From Bifidobacterium asteroides (GTDB lineage Bacteria; Actinomycetota; Actinomycetes; Actinomycetales; Bifidobacteriaceae), in NCBI RefSeq assembly GCF_019469425.1, contig NZ_CP048272.1, positions 558,001-622,000 on the forward strand: a stretch of 64,000 nt of DNA, written 5' to 3'. Below the pieces are notes generated by a model. The model did not search any database, was not told the origin of the DNA, and saw nothing but the letters and a program-made list of their open reading frames with translations. The number at the start of each line of letters is the position of its first letter. The first letter of the stretch is position 1. A program made the position numbers and the translations under genes. Positions 31,201 through 38,586 of this stretch are shown here, piece by piece.

Positions 31201-33773
31201 TGGTCTCTGCCCAGGTCCGGCTCCAGGCCGACCGTAGCGCCATCGGGGTAGGTTACGTGGTCCATGACCCTGACAGTGACCAGACCCCCTTGCCGTACCT
31301 GTGCGCTGATGTTGCCCGCTTTTGGGGTGGAAGCGCTCCGGTCCAGTGGTGGCGGCTGCAGGGTGATGGTCCCACGGGCATCGCCGGCTGCGTTGGTGAC
31401 GGTATAGAAAATCCTGACCGGTCTGGTGGGGATCTGACGCGCCGTCAGATAGACCCGCTTGTGATCGACGATCCCAGCCTTGATTCCCATGGCTGGATCC
31501 GTCGACACCGAAGTCAGAGATAGAACCCCGCCCATGGGGTCCAGGTCGTTGTCCATGGGTTCGACGATCGCGGTCTGCCCGGCCCCTAGCAGGGCTACGT
31601 CGTTGACGGCGACAGGCTTTGCCGCGTCAGCCCTGAACTGGGCCACCTCCAATCGGACCAGCCCCTGGGTGGCATGATCACCCTGGGCCACCGTGTAGGG
31701 AATGTAGTAGGTGCCCGGTGTCGGGGAGCTGAAAGCGAAAGACATGTCCTCTGTATTGGCCTCCACCTTGGTCCCCCCGGGCTGACCCACCTTGGTCAGT
31801 TGCAGCGGCTGGGCCGAGTTGCCATGTACGGCCTTCTTCAGGTCTATCCTGATCGTCCGTCCGGGCTGGGTCTGTCTGACGACCGGGTCGACCAGGGGGT
31901 TCAGCGTGTTGGCTGGCCGGATGGAGAAGTAGACCAGACCCTCCCCGCTGAGTCTGCCGTCCGAGACGGTCACCTTGACGCTGATTCGGCCGGATGTTGC
32001 GGATCCGGCGGCCAGGGTCAGCCTGCCATCGGTCCGGGTGGAGACCGAAACCTGATCCGAGTTGGCGGGGCTGGCTGATACCAGGGTCATGGGATCCCCA
32101 TCAGGGTCCACAATACCGGCCAGGGCATTGACTTCGATGGTGGCTCCCTGCTCCACCTCGTACTCGGCCGGGGTGTCGACCTGCTGAGGGGGCTTGTCCC
32201 CGCCTTCCATGTCGCTCGGGGCGATCGTCAGGTCGATACCCGCCGATGAGACCTGCCCGTGGCCGTCGGTGATGGAGTAGTTTATCCTGACGGTGCCTGG
32301 ATGGGCCCGGGACGCGTCCACCTGGAGGAAGCGGCCATCGTACACAGGAGACAGGGTGATCTCACCGCTGGATGTTCTTGCGTCGCTGATCTGTAGGACC
32401 GAGCAGTCCGTCTGGTGGTCGTTGCGCAGAGGGTCAAGGATGGCCTGGGACCCAGCCCTGATGCCGAACTGGTCGTCTTCGGCGGTGATGGTCCCGGAAC
32501 GGGCGTCGCAGGTTGGGGCGAACCGTTGCTGATTGTTGGCTGAGTCCTCCTTCTGGTCCGAGGGCCGGGTCTCCCTGACGTCTATGGTCTGCCACTGGAT
32601 TTTTATCATCTTCGTGGATTTGCGGGGATTCCAGACATTCCCGGCCTGGACGTCATTGAGGATGACCTGGCGGTGGTTGGCGCGGAAGACCAGGTCGTCG
32701 GTCGGGGTGATGGATTGGAGGGTGACCAGACGGTTGTCCAGGCCGGACCCTTGACCCCGGTTACGACCCGCCGGCATTTCACCCTTGGTGCCGCACAGCC
32801 GGATGAAGTTCCTGGCAGGCGAGGACCATGCAGCCCAGAGACAACCCCCCGACGAGACCGGCCGTGCGGGTTGTCCGCTTCCGCCGGTGGCGATCAGGGT
32901 GGGATCCGCGCCTGGTGCGTTCAGATTGACCAGATGCACGCCCTGGTCATCGCTGACCCCCACCCAGGTAGACTGCTGGCTCCGGTCGATCGGGGTCTCC
33001 TGCAGTCTTGGATCGCCTGAACAGTGCAGGCGGGCGGACCCCCTGGACCAGTACAGCGTCCTGTCCGAAAGGACCACCGGCTGGTCGCCGACCACGGTCA
33101 TCCCATCGGCCCTGACCGGTCTGCCGCCGGTTATGGAATCCAGGGCATGGTGGGTTCTTCCATCGGGCCTGTCCACCACCAGAACCGCACCGTCGGACGG
33201 TCTGAAGGCATAGACGGATCCCTGTGGGGTGACGGCCACGGCCCCGCCCCGGCCCAGGGTCAGGATGGGTTGTCTATGGTCGGGATCGATGGACTTCAGA
33301 GCATCGGTGCTGCCCACCCACAGCTTGCCGGTGGACTTCTGAAAAAGCGCCACGGTTGTCCCGTTGACCATCTGCTCGACTTGGGCACCCAGCCTGGTCC
33401 GGTCGCCGATGCTGGCGGTCGAGGCCCTGATGGCCGACATGGCCCCATCCTGCCCCAGGATGGTGGCGTACCCGCTCTGGGCCAGATCGAACCTGTGCGT
33501 ATTGGTTGACAGGGCCACATCGGCCTCGTCAATCCCCGGCTTGAACCGGGCCACCTTGCCCTGATCCTGGGAGGCGACCCAGACGCTGCCGTCATCAACC
33601 TGTACCTGTCGCCGGTTGACCGTGTTCAGCAGAACGGCCCCGACAGCAACAAGCATCAAGGCCAGAAGAACCATGATCGGCATGGTCCAGGGGGTGCATG
33701 CCCTGGATATTAGGGAGCGGACGCGTCGCCTGGCCCGGCGCTGCCACGAGGGACCGCTCCCGTTACTCATCAT
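28224..33773 (-). CDS. fn3: Giant type II membrane protein with cadherin/Ig-like repeats and Fn3 domains
   Basis: 1,849 residues. A basic cytoplasmic start (RRARRRVRS) and one membrane helix (PIMVLLALMLVAVGAVLLNT) leave everything else outside. Residues 60-370 resemble a beta-propeller (SVWVASQDQGKVARF, GKLWVGSTDALKSID). They are followed by about ten cadherin/Ig-like modules (for example VEPMDNDLDPMGGVLSL, VVDPDGDPMT-like turns) and two to three fibronectin type III domains near the C-terminus (TVSLAWEPGSANGSPIDEYQ, TVKWDQPENHGSPVDRYTVQ). Bifidobacterial Fn3 proteins of this operon have been reported to bind host cytokine TNF-alpha; whether this one does is unknown. GTG/ATG starts exist at 33809 and 33773; 33773 has AGGGGG just upstream. 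Confidence 0.85.
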   Translation of the reverse strand: MMSNGSGPSWQRRARRRVRSLISRACTPWTMPIMVLLALMLVAVGAVLLNTVNRRQVQVDDGSVWVASQDQGKVARFKPGIDEADVALSTNTHRFDLAQSGYATILGQDGAMSAIRASTASIGDRTRLGAQVEQMVNGTTVALFQKSTGKLWVGSTDALKSIDPDHRQPILTLGRGGAVAVTPQGSVYAFRPSDGAVLVVDRPDGRTHHALDSITGGRPVRADGMTVVGDQPVVLSDRTLYWSRGSARLHCSGDPRLQETPIDRSQQSTWVGVSDDQGVHLVNLNAPGADPTLIATGGSGQPARPVSSGGCLWAAWSSPARNFIRLCGTKGEMPAGRNRGQGSGLDNRLVTLQSITPTDDLVFRANHRQVILNDVQAGNVWNPRKSTKMIKIQWQTIDVRETRPSDQKEDSANNQQRFAPTCDARSGTITAEDDQFGIRAGSQAILDPLRNDHQTDCSVLQISDARTSSGEITLSPVYDGRFLQVDASRAHPGTVRINYSITDGHGQVSSAGIDLTIAPSDMEGGDKPPQQVDTPAEYEVEQGATIEVNALAGIVDPDGDPMTLVSASPANSDQVSVSTRTDGRLTLAAGSATSGRISVKVTVSDGRLSGEGLVYFSIRPANTLNPLVDPVVRQTQPGRTIRIDLKKAVHGNSAQPLQLTKVGQPGGTKVEANTEDMSFAFSSPTPGTYYIPYTVAQGDHATQGLVRLEVAQFRADAAKPVAVNDVALLGAGQTAIVEPMDNDLDPMGGVLSLTSVSTDPAMGIKAGIVDHKRVYLTARQIPTRPVRIFYTVTNAAGDARGTITLQPPPLDRSASTPKAGNISAQVRQGGLVTVRVMDHVTYPDGATVGLEPDLGRDQATFRGLIFVSGDTVRYQAGHETGTYPVTYTVKDNLGNTASGTITFKVHADNQRDKPAPTPDDIEAQAAAGAKVRIPISLTGIDPDGDCDTLSGLGNQAPKLGRITQVGADYLIYEAYADSKGTDDFTYAVEDWVGQRAQGHIRVGVFQSTASGGVFSRDDQVNLRPGTAVDVPVLSNDISGDDTTLALDPDLETTGVHDAKVVGDMIRLTAPTQAGTSYVVYRAKNQAGISDQATLTVTTDPKAPIQPPTLQDYDVAPADTIDKRSVDVNLVDSMANPSGTMDDLKLAVHPSASNHARIKGGPGSTTLSIDLTDQARAVPYTVTNTRYKITSTAFVKVPAYGVFPPTLRPKAPALRVRAGQSITIDIADQVRVGAGKTARIASADSVSATKSDGSEPYVNPTTLRFAANKDYSGPASLTFTAQDGVPDGKTIVNSAVLTLPITVEGGHEEPPRLSAPPIDLVAGEPAQTISLRALTQVPAGSRVSSYVYATSGAEGPVKAALTRKGQLSVSADKTAAPGARAILPITIAYADGNVKTGLTFRIVRTTRPLASVPSRAIRAKAGQSLDVDVLEGAMNPFPDSPLRVVGVVTDDASKLSASPGENGQVTIKVGKDIGASTNTVLATVEDGTRDKDRRVSATITVSIIDKPQPPRVLVGSPRAGDGTVSLAWEPGSANGSPIDEYQVSYQSDADAGRQSCSRATTCTVTGLTNGRDYSFTVRAHNEAGWSSASSPLAARPDVIPGGVRNLSMDGSVKETLTVKWDQPENHGSPVDRYTVQANGPGCGSMRNRPPTSTSAIFSVDHQDAGLACSVTVVPSNMAGAGTAESASGSTWSHPDPPSFDKVEQDDPANDPTKVDLALTPGASHGRPCKDILVTLEGVEPSTASWTLGCTPQTARKQVTLPASVAQPGATMRFKAVSRISGAGSEGLSPTVAKELTLAGGQSSTKHTLENRRTPSTRKTGHRPQETAEQPGIPVRWNQSAPMKTRIDRHE

Positions 33774-33913
33774 TGCCCCCTGCCTTGTGGTGAAGTTTCC
33801 GATATGCATTCATGGTGCCATTCCGAGCTTTTCCGTCTCGGCGGAGCAGACTGGATTGTCGCCGCCGCCTATTCGGGCCTCTCGGTAATTCGAGTCTAAC
33901 TTCCTGCCTTGTG

Positions 33914-33942
33914 AAAATAGGCCAAGAGAACAATGTGGTCAA
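33914..33942 (-). promoter_or_regulatory. Promoter for fn3-moxR-DUF58-tgm
   Basis: On the minus strand TTGACC, a 17-nt spacer and TATTTT, about 140 nt before the fn3 start. It suggests the four downstream genes can be expressed separately from the kinase. Confidence 0.6.
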
Positions 33943-33975
33943 CTGTGCCCGTCCGAGAATCCAGCAGGGGTCCGG

Positions 33976-35508
33976 TCATCCCTGCTGCTGAGCGGCGCAA
34001 ATAGTCGTAGGCTCCTGGGATATCCGTCTGTCGGCCCGTACCAGGCTGACAGAGATGCAGGTCTGGGGCCCTTGGGCAGGGTCAATCATGGCCCTTGGAT
34101 CCTTGGTCTGGACGCTCGCCCCGCGGTTGCCTCCTCCCTGCCCGTCCAGTAAATGCCATGTATAAATGTCTCCTGGCCTGGGATCGGGATTGCTCCAAGT
34201 GAAGATGACCGCAGATTTCTGATAGGTGCCCTTGCCGTCGGTGACCGAAGGCACTGGCGCTTTTTCGTCATCGTGCTCCTCCGGATCGGTGCTCTCCTGG
34301 GTTGCAGCCGAACCGTCCCGCCCAGGTGCAGATATCGCCGAACCTGTCTCGAGGCTGTCGTGGCCGGTAATGACGACCAGTCCCACTGCCAGGGCGATGA
34401 CCGCCAGGACCAAGAGTGCGATACCCGTTAAAAGGCCTGTATGGAATCGTTTGCTCAAGGATGACCGGCTCGCCCTCGATTTGCCGGTACCGTTTCGGCC
34501 AGGCAGCGACAGCACCGATTCCTGTCCGGCTCGAAGGCCCCGTCCGCCCGTCTGGATCCCTTCGCTCCGCTGCTCGGGTCGCCGGCCGCTGCTCGGGTCG
34601 CCGGCCGAACCGGCATGGCCATTCTCCGGGAATGGCGCGATGCCCTTTCCGACAAAGGGGGTCATGTGGCCGTAAGCATCCTGCTGAACGATTTGCATGG
34701 CCCGTCCGAAGTCCAGCGCCGAAAAGTAGCGGTCATCCCGGTCGTAAGCCATGGCCCTGTCTAAAATATGTTCGAATTCCGGTGCCGCCTCGCCATTGCG
34801 CAGGGTCGGCAGGTCCCTGTGCATGATGGCCTGTGCCAGCTGGTCCTCGTTTGCCACCGAGTAGCCGTATTCGAATGGTGACAGGCCGGTCAGCATTCCG
34901 AAAAGTGAGGCCCCGAGGGAATAAATGTCGCTGGCCTCAGACCCGCCTGAATGGCCGGCAAGGACCTCGGGCGCGGACCATGGTATCGAGAGGCCTTCGG
35001 CCCGGTCGGTTCCATAGGTGGAAGCCGAGATGCCGAAGTCCGCAAGAACGGGCAGACCCTGGTCGGTGATCAGGAAATTGCCCGGCTTGACGTCGCGATG
35101 GACGATTCCCTTGGCATGGGCGCTGTAGAGTGCGCTTGCCATTCTCACACCGAGGTCAAGCGTCTGTTCCTCATCAAGTCCTCCTGAGCGCATGATGGTT
35201 CGGCAGTTGCCTCCGGGGGCATATTCAAGGATGAGGCACTCCCGTCCTTCTTGGCTGACCATAGCCTGGTGGATGGTGAGGATGTAGGGATGTGTAGAGA
35301 GCTTGGCCAGGTAGTCGGCCTCATTGAGAAAGCTGTCGTGAGCAGTGCGGCGGTACATGCTTTCTTTGACAGCCACAAGGCGGGCTGGGAATTCCTGCTC
35401 ATATAGATAGACCCATGAGGTGCCGCCTTCACCCAAAAAGCCGACATACCGGTAACCCGTCAGATTCGGGATGCCGCTCGGTTGGACTTCGGCAGGCTGG
35501 TTCGTCAT
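33976..35508 (-). CDS. pkb2: Membrane Ser/Thr protein kinase (Pkb2-like)
   Basis: 510-residue Hanks-type kinase. The kinase domain covers about residues 15-285: glycine loop GEGGTSWVYL, catalytic lysine in VAVKES, catalytic loop VHRDVKPGNFL, DFG (LADFGISAS) and APE (SAPEVLAG). A disordered linker of about 85 residues leads to one membrane helix (GLLTGIALLVLAVIALAVGL) and an extracellular domain of about 115 residues with a Fn3-like look (AVIFTWSNPDPRPGDIYTWH). There are no PASTA repeats, so its signal differs from PknB. A GTG 24 nt upstream is in frame; ATG 35508 was chosen because an AT-rich -10-like box lies 8 nt before it. It is divergent from the type VII locus, and head of the PFNA-like operon. 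Confidence 0.9.
   Translation of the reverse strand: MTNQPAEVQPSGIPNLTGYRYVGFLGEGGTSWVYLYEQEFPARLVAVKESMYRRTAHDSFLNEADYLAKLSTHPYILTIHQAMVSQEGRECLILEYAPGGNCRTIMRSGGLDEEQTLDLGVRMASALYSAHAKGIVHRDVKPGNFLITDQGLPVLADFGISASTYGTDRAEGLSIPWSAPEVLAGHSGGSEASDIYSLGASLFGMLTGLSPFEYGYSVANEDQLAQAIMHRDLPTLRNGEAAPEFEHILDRAMAYDRDDRYFSALDFGRAMQIVQQDAYGHMTPFVGKGIAPFPENGHAGSAGDPSSGRRPEQRSEGIQTGGRGLRAGQESVLSLPGRNGTGKSRASRSSLSKRFHTGLLTGIALLVLAVIALAVGLVVITGHDSLETGSAISAPGRDGSAATQESTDPEEHDDEKAPVPSVTDGKGTYQKSAVIFTWSNPDPRPGDIYTWHLLDGQGGGNRGASVQTKDPRAMIDPAQGPQTCISVSLVRADRRISQEPTTICAAQQQG
34567..34607. repeat. 19-bp tandem repeat, two copies, inside the kinase linker
   Basis: Copies at 34569-34587 and 34588-34606 are identical (19 bp); flanking bases extend the period to 41 nt. 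Nineteen is not a multiple of three, so gain or loss of one copy would shift the kinase frame before its membrane helix. Confidence 0.8.
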
Positions 35509-35516
35509 AGGACAAC

Positions 35517-35525
35517 AATATAATA
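35517..35525 (-). promoter_or_regulatory. AT-rich -10 region of the Pkb2-like kinase
   Basis: On the minus strand TATTATATT ends 8 nt before ATG 35508. Either TATTAT or TATATT could be the -10 box; the second gives a leaderless start. The -35 is not evident. Confidence 0.4.
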
Positions 35526-35557
35526 GCCGCACTTAACTAGGCCTGATGGGGTCCCTG

Positions 35558-35587
35558 TTGGAATGCATACGTGTTGCGTGGTATTAT
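35558..35587 (+). promoter_or_regulatory. Promoter of the WXG100 gene
   Basis: TTGGAA (35558-35563), an 18-nt spacer, TATTAT (35582-35587). The start would be near 35594, giving a leader of about 68 nt. It lies in the 153-bp divergent region shared with the kinase. Confidence 0.5.
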
Positions 35588-35661
35588 CAAGCTGGCTGCA
35601 GAAAAGTTATCGCTTTTCGTAGCCCATGATCGTTGTTGTCCGCGATGGAGAGGATGTAGTT

Positions 35662-35955
35662 ATGGCAAACGTATCAGTCAGTTATGGTGATCTTGACACT
35701 GCTGTCAGTGACTTGAGGAATGGCCACGATACGCTGGTTTCCGAATTGAACACATTGAAGAGCAAAATTGATGCTCTCGTCAGCGGCGGGTTCGTCACTG
35801 ATCGTGCTTCTGGTGCTTTTCAGCAGTCTTACGAGGAGTTTACCAAAGGTGCGACTCAGACGGTTGACGGACTGAATGGCATGGAAGACTTCTTGAACAA
35901 GACCAAGCAGTCGATGACTGATTTGGACACTCAGTTGGCCAGCTCCTTGCAGTGA
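35662..35955 (+). CDS. WXG100-family (ESX-like) secreted protein
   Basis: 97 residues, the family's typical length, predicted as two helices with a turn. In place of the W-x-G turn it has SGGFVTDRASGAF, a variant found in other actinobacterial family members, and the second helix reads FLNKTKQSMTDLDTQLASSL. WXG100 proteins are exported as dimers by EssC/EccC ATPases without a classical signal peptide. The GGAGAGG ribosome-binding site precedes ATG 35662 (an in-frame ATG at 35626 is rejected). It has its own promoter and is followed by a 457-bp gap, so it is probably transcribed at a higher level than the rest of the locus. Confidence 0.85.
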   Translation: MANVSVSYGDLDTAVSDLRNGHDTLVSELNTLKSKIDALVSGGFVTDRASGAFQQSYEEFTKGATQTVDGLNGMEDFLNKTKQSMTDLDTQLASSLQ

Positions 35956-36412
35956 ATGGAACGGCATCGGGAATCAGGATGCGCTTGTTTTGAAGCACTT
36001 CGGTGATCGAGTGCAAAGGGCAGTTGTTATTGAGCTTGGTTTTGCAGAAGTGCTGTAATAGCGCGCTGACAGGTGCAGGTTTCGCGGATTAGCTGAGTGC
36101 AGTCTCCTGAGCTCGGCAGGGAGGATGCTTCTCTTCGCGGTTCCCGCATCTTGTCTATGTGTCGAGCATTGCCTATATGCAATCGGGGCATAACTGTCAG
36201 AGTTTGATTCGTTATGCCCTTCTCGGTATTTTCGATGCTGCATGTCTTCAGAGTTCTGGGCATATGTCGTGGCGGCCAGAAGGGTTTAGCTGTTTATGCT
36301 CCGTTATGGCGGTCCTTCCTGCGGTACCTGATGCCTTGCCCTGTCCAGCGGCTATAGGGCTTTGAGCATATTTGGATTGTGGATAATCAGACTGAGATAT
36401 CTGGGGAGAGAA
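35956..36412 (+). other. Gene-free stretch between WXG100 and the second kinase
   Basis: No credible coding sequence on either strand. It contains a 9-bp inverted repeat at 36186-36219, the -10-like GATAAT at 36382-36387, and is noticeably more AT-rich than the flanking housekeeping regions. It probably ends the WXG100 transcript and starts the operon of the secretion machine. Confidence 0.5.
36186..36219 (+). terminator. Terminator-like inverted repeat
   Basis: GGGCATAAC (36186-36194) pairs perfectly with GTTATGCCC (36211-36219), 16-nt loop, followed by TTCTCGGTATTTT. The T-run is late, so termination is only probable. Confidence 0.4.
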
Positions 36413-38146
36413 GTGGTTGCTGAGAATACGGTAGTCGGGGGACGATATCGTATCCTGACGCAGATAGGCAAGGGCGGAATGTCCACCGTCTATCTCGCGC
36501 TCGATACTTCGCTGAATAAACAGTGGGCCGTCAAAGAGATCAAGCAAGTGACGGATCCCGTCAAACGCGACATGCTCATCAAGAGCATCACCGTTGAAGC
36601 TAACATGATCAAACGCTTTGACCATCCCTCCATTCCCCGGATTGTCGATTTGATTGACGACCATGGCACTCTTTACGTCGTCATGGATTACGTTGAAGGG
36701 CGTACGCTTGCCGATATTCTTAAGAACGAGGGTCCCCAGCCTGAGGATACGGTCGTAGATTGGGGGATACAGCTTTGCGATGCCCTTGATTATCTTCATC
36801 GTCGCCATCCTCCGGTCGTGTATAGGGATATGAAGCCCTCAAACGTGATGGTTACTCCGGATGGAGCTATCAAGCTGATAGACTTCGGCATCGCCATAGA
36901 GATGGGCGCAGACGAGAATCGTGGTTCGCTCATCGGCGACGACAGGCAATTGGGCACTCCCGGCTATGGTGCTCCGGAGCAGTTCTCCGAAAAAGGACGT
37001 ATCGATCAGAGGACCGATATCTATGCCTTGGGTGCCACGCTTTATAATCTCTTGACAGGCGAACATCCTCGTCCAGGGTCGTTCAAACCCATTCGTGAGC
37101 TTGTATCCACCCTGTCTCCGGGGTTGGAAAGCGTCGTGGCCACGGCGACACAGAGCAATCCTGACGACCGTTTCCAGAATTGCGCTGAAATGGCCTTTGC
37201 GCTTCGGCATTATAAGGAAGTCGACGAGGTTCATCGTCAGGCTTTGTCCAGGAAGTGGCGCACTTTCCTCGGCACGGCAATTGCCTCAGTGGTTTGCCTC
37301 GCCCTGTCCGCCTGTTCCCTGGGAATGGCATATCGGACGCGCAACGGAGATTTTCGGTATTGGATGGAGCAGGCCACTCAGACCACGGTAGATGCCAGGG
37401 CTGAAAGCGATTATGTTCGGGCAGCTTCCATCAAGCCCGACTCAATAGAACCTTATCTGAGCCTTATCAGCATGTATACCGCCGATGGAAGTTTTGACAG
37501 CAAAGAGGAGCACGTCTACAACGCAACGATTACCGAACATGCCGACGCCCTTCGCAGGCATGCCGACGACTGGTCCCGTCTCTGCTTCGAAACCGGGAAG
37601 TTGTATTGGTACTACTACGACGCTCCTGAAAATGACAAGTCGGTGCCGACCACGGCCGCATCGAATCAGGAGTCGGCCAGAATGGACAGGATCCGGGCTG
37701 CGTCGCCGTGGATGCACGACGCTGCTGGAAACAAGAAATTCAAGAGCGCCGGTCTTGCGGATATATACGCTGGCATGGCGGATTTCAACACACAGATCGT
37801 TCCTCTTATCAATGAAGGGTCGGATGCAGGCAGATACAAGCCTTACGCAAAGCGGTTGCAGCAGCTGATGGATGCTTCTCATGGGGAAAGCAATGATGTC
37901 ATTCGTCTCGAGGTGTCCAACATGACCTTGGATGCCCTGCGCATATTCCCCAGGAAGTTCAGAGCGGATGGTGTGACCAAGGAAGCGATGGATTCCCTGG
38001 CCGACAAGGCCATTTCCTTGGCTGGTACGGTCACGCCCACAACCACTGTACTCGATGAGAAAAAGCAGGAGGCTAATGAGTCGGCACGGGTTGTCCACTC
38101 GGAGATCGACAACGCCTTTGTAGACATCAAAGGAGATAAACGGTGA
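36413..38146 (+). CDS. Membrane Ser/Thr protein kinase of the type VII locus
   Basis: 577 residues from GTG 36413 (GGGGAG just upstream; a TTG at 36362 is also in frame). Kinase domain at about residues 7-265: IGKGGMSTVYLAL, catalytic Lys41 (WAVKEI), catalytic loop VVYRDMKPSNVM in which the usual His of HRD is Tyr, DFG (LIDFGIAIE) and APE-like GAPEQF. One membrane helix (about 280-303, FLGTAIASVVCLALSACSLG) is followed by about 270 residues outside. These are helical and Tyr/Asp-rich with no recognised fold, perhaps TPR-like. It overlaps the next gene by GTGA. Position and topology suggest it senses the cell surface and phosphorylates locus proteins. Confidence 0.88.
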   Translation: MVAENTVVGGRYRILTQIGKGGMSTVYLALDTSLNKQWAVKEIKQVTDPVKRDMLIKSITVEANMIKRFDHPSIPRIVDLIDDHGTLYVVMDYVEGRTLADILKNEGPQPEDTVVDWGIQLCDALDYLHRRHPPVVYRDMKPSNVMVTPDGAIKLIDFGIAIEMGADENRGSLIGDDRQLGTPGYGAPEQFSEKGRIDQRTDIYALGATLYNLLTGEHPRPGSFKPIRELVSTLSPGLESVVATATQSNPDDRFQNCAEMAFALRHYKEVDEVHRQALSRKWRTFLGTAIASVVCLALSACSLGMAYRTRNGDFRYWMEQATQTTVDARAESDYVRAASIKPDSIEPYLSLISMYTADGSFDSKEEHVYNATITEHADALRRHADDWSRLCFETGKLYWYYYDAPENDKSVPTTAASNQESARMDRIRAASPWMHDAAGNKKFKSAGLADIYAGMADFNTQIVPLINEGSDAGRYKPYAKRLQQLMDASHGESNDVIRLEVSNMTLDALRIFPRKFRADGVTKEAMDSLADKAISLAGTVTPTTTVLDEKKQEANESARVVHSEIDNAFVDIKGDKR

Positions 38147-38583
38147 GCACCCAGACCTGGAGAATGCTGGCCCTTGTATTTCTGGCGATCGCCTTTGTCC
38201 TGGCCATTGTTGCGATCGTGCTGTTCAGGATACTGCACATACGTCAGGTGCGGGATGTGCTTACCGGCCGCAGTGAGGCTGAGGAGATTGAGCGGATGCG
38301 CTCAGCCAGAGCCGGAACATGGGGAATGGCCGACTTCCAGAAGTTCGGTGCTGCCGGCCGCAAGGAATCTGACGAATCCAACTGGCGAAAACCGGCATCT
38401 CCCTCAACTCAATCCGTTGAATTCAAGGTGCACTCCGTGGATACCCCGTCTGAACCGGTTTCGCAGGCGAGCGGCGCCAAGGACTGGGATGACGAAGGGG
38501 CGACTTCATTGATGGGCGACGGGCATGTCCAATCCGGCGATGCTGATGATGAAGCCAAGACCACGCTTGCAGGAAGGTCCTAA
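38143..38583 (+). CDS. Small one-TM protein with acidic threonine motifs
   Basis: 146 residues of unknown family. A membrane helix near the N-terminus (ALVFLAIAFVLAIVAIVLF) is followed by a soluble cytoplasmic tail. The tail carries two acidic Thr motifs, DDEGATSLM (near 116) and DDEAKTTLAG (at the end), of the pT-x-x-[LIV] kind that FHA domains read. It starts with GTG overlapping the kinase stop (GTGA), so kinase and protein are coupled. Inferred role: a substrate of the neighbouring kinase that docks an FHA protein at the membrane. No homologue is recognised. Confidence 0.7.
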   Translation: MSTQTWRMLALVFLAIAFVLAIVAIVLFRILHIRQVRDVLTGRSEAEEIERMRSARAGTWGMADFQKFGAAGRKESDESNWRKPASPSTQSVEFKVHSVDTPSEPVSQASGAKDWDDEGATSLMGDGHVQSGDADDEAKTTLAGRS

Positions 38584-38586
38584 ACA

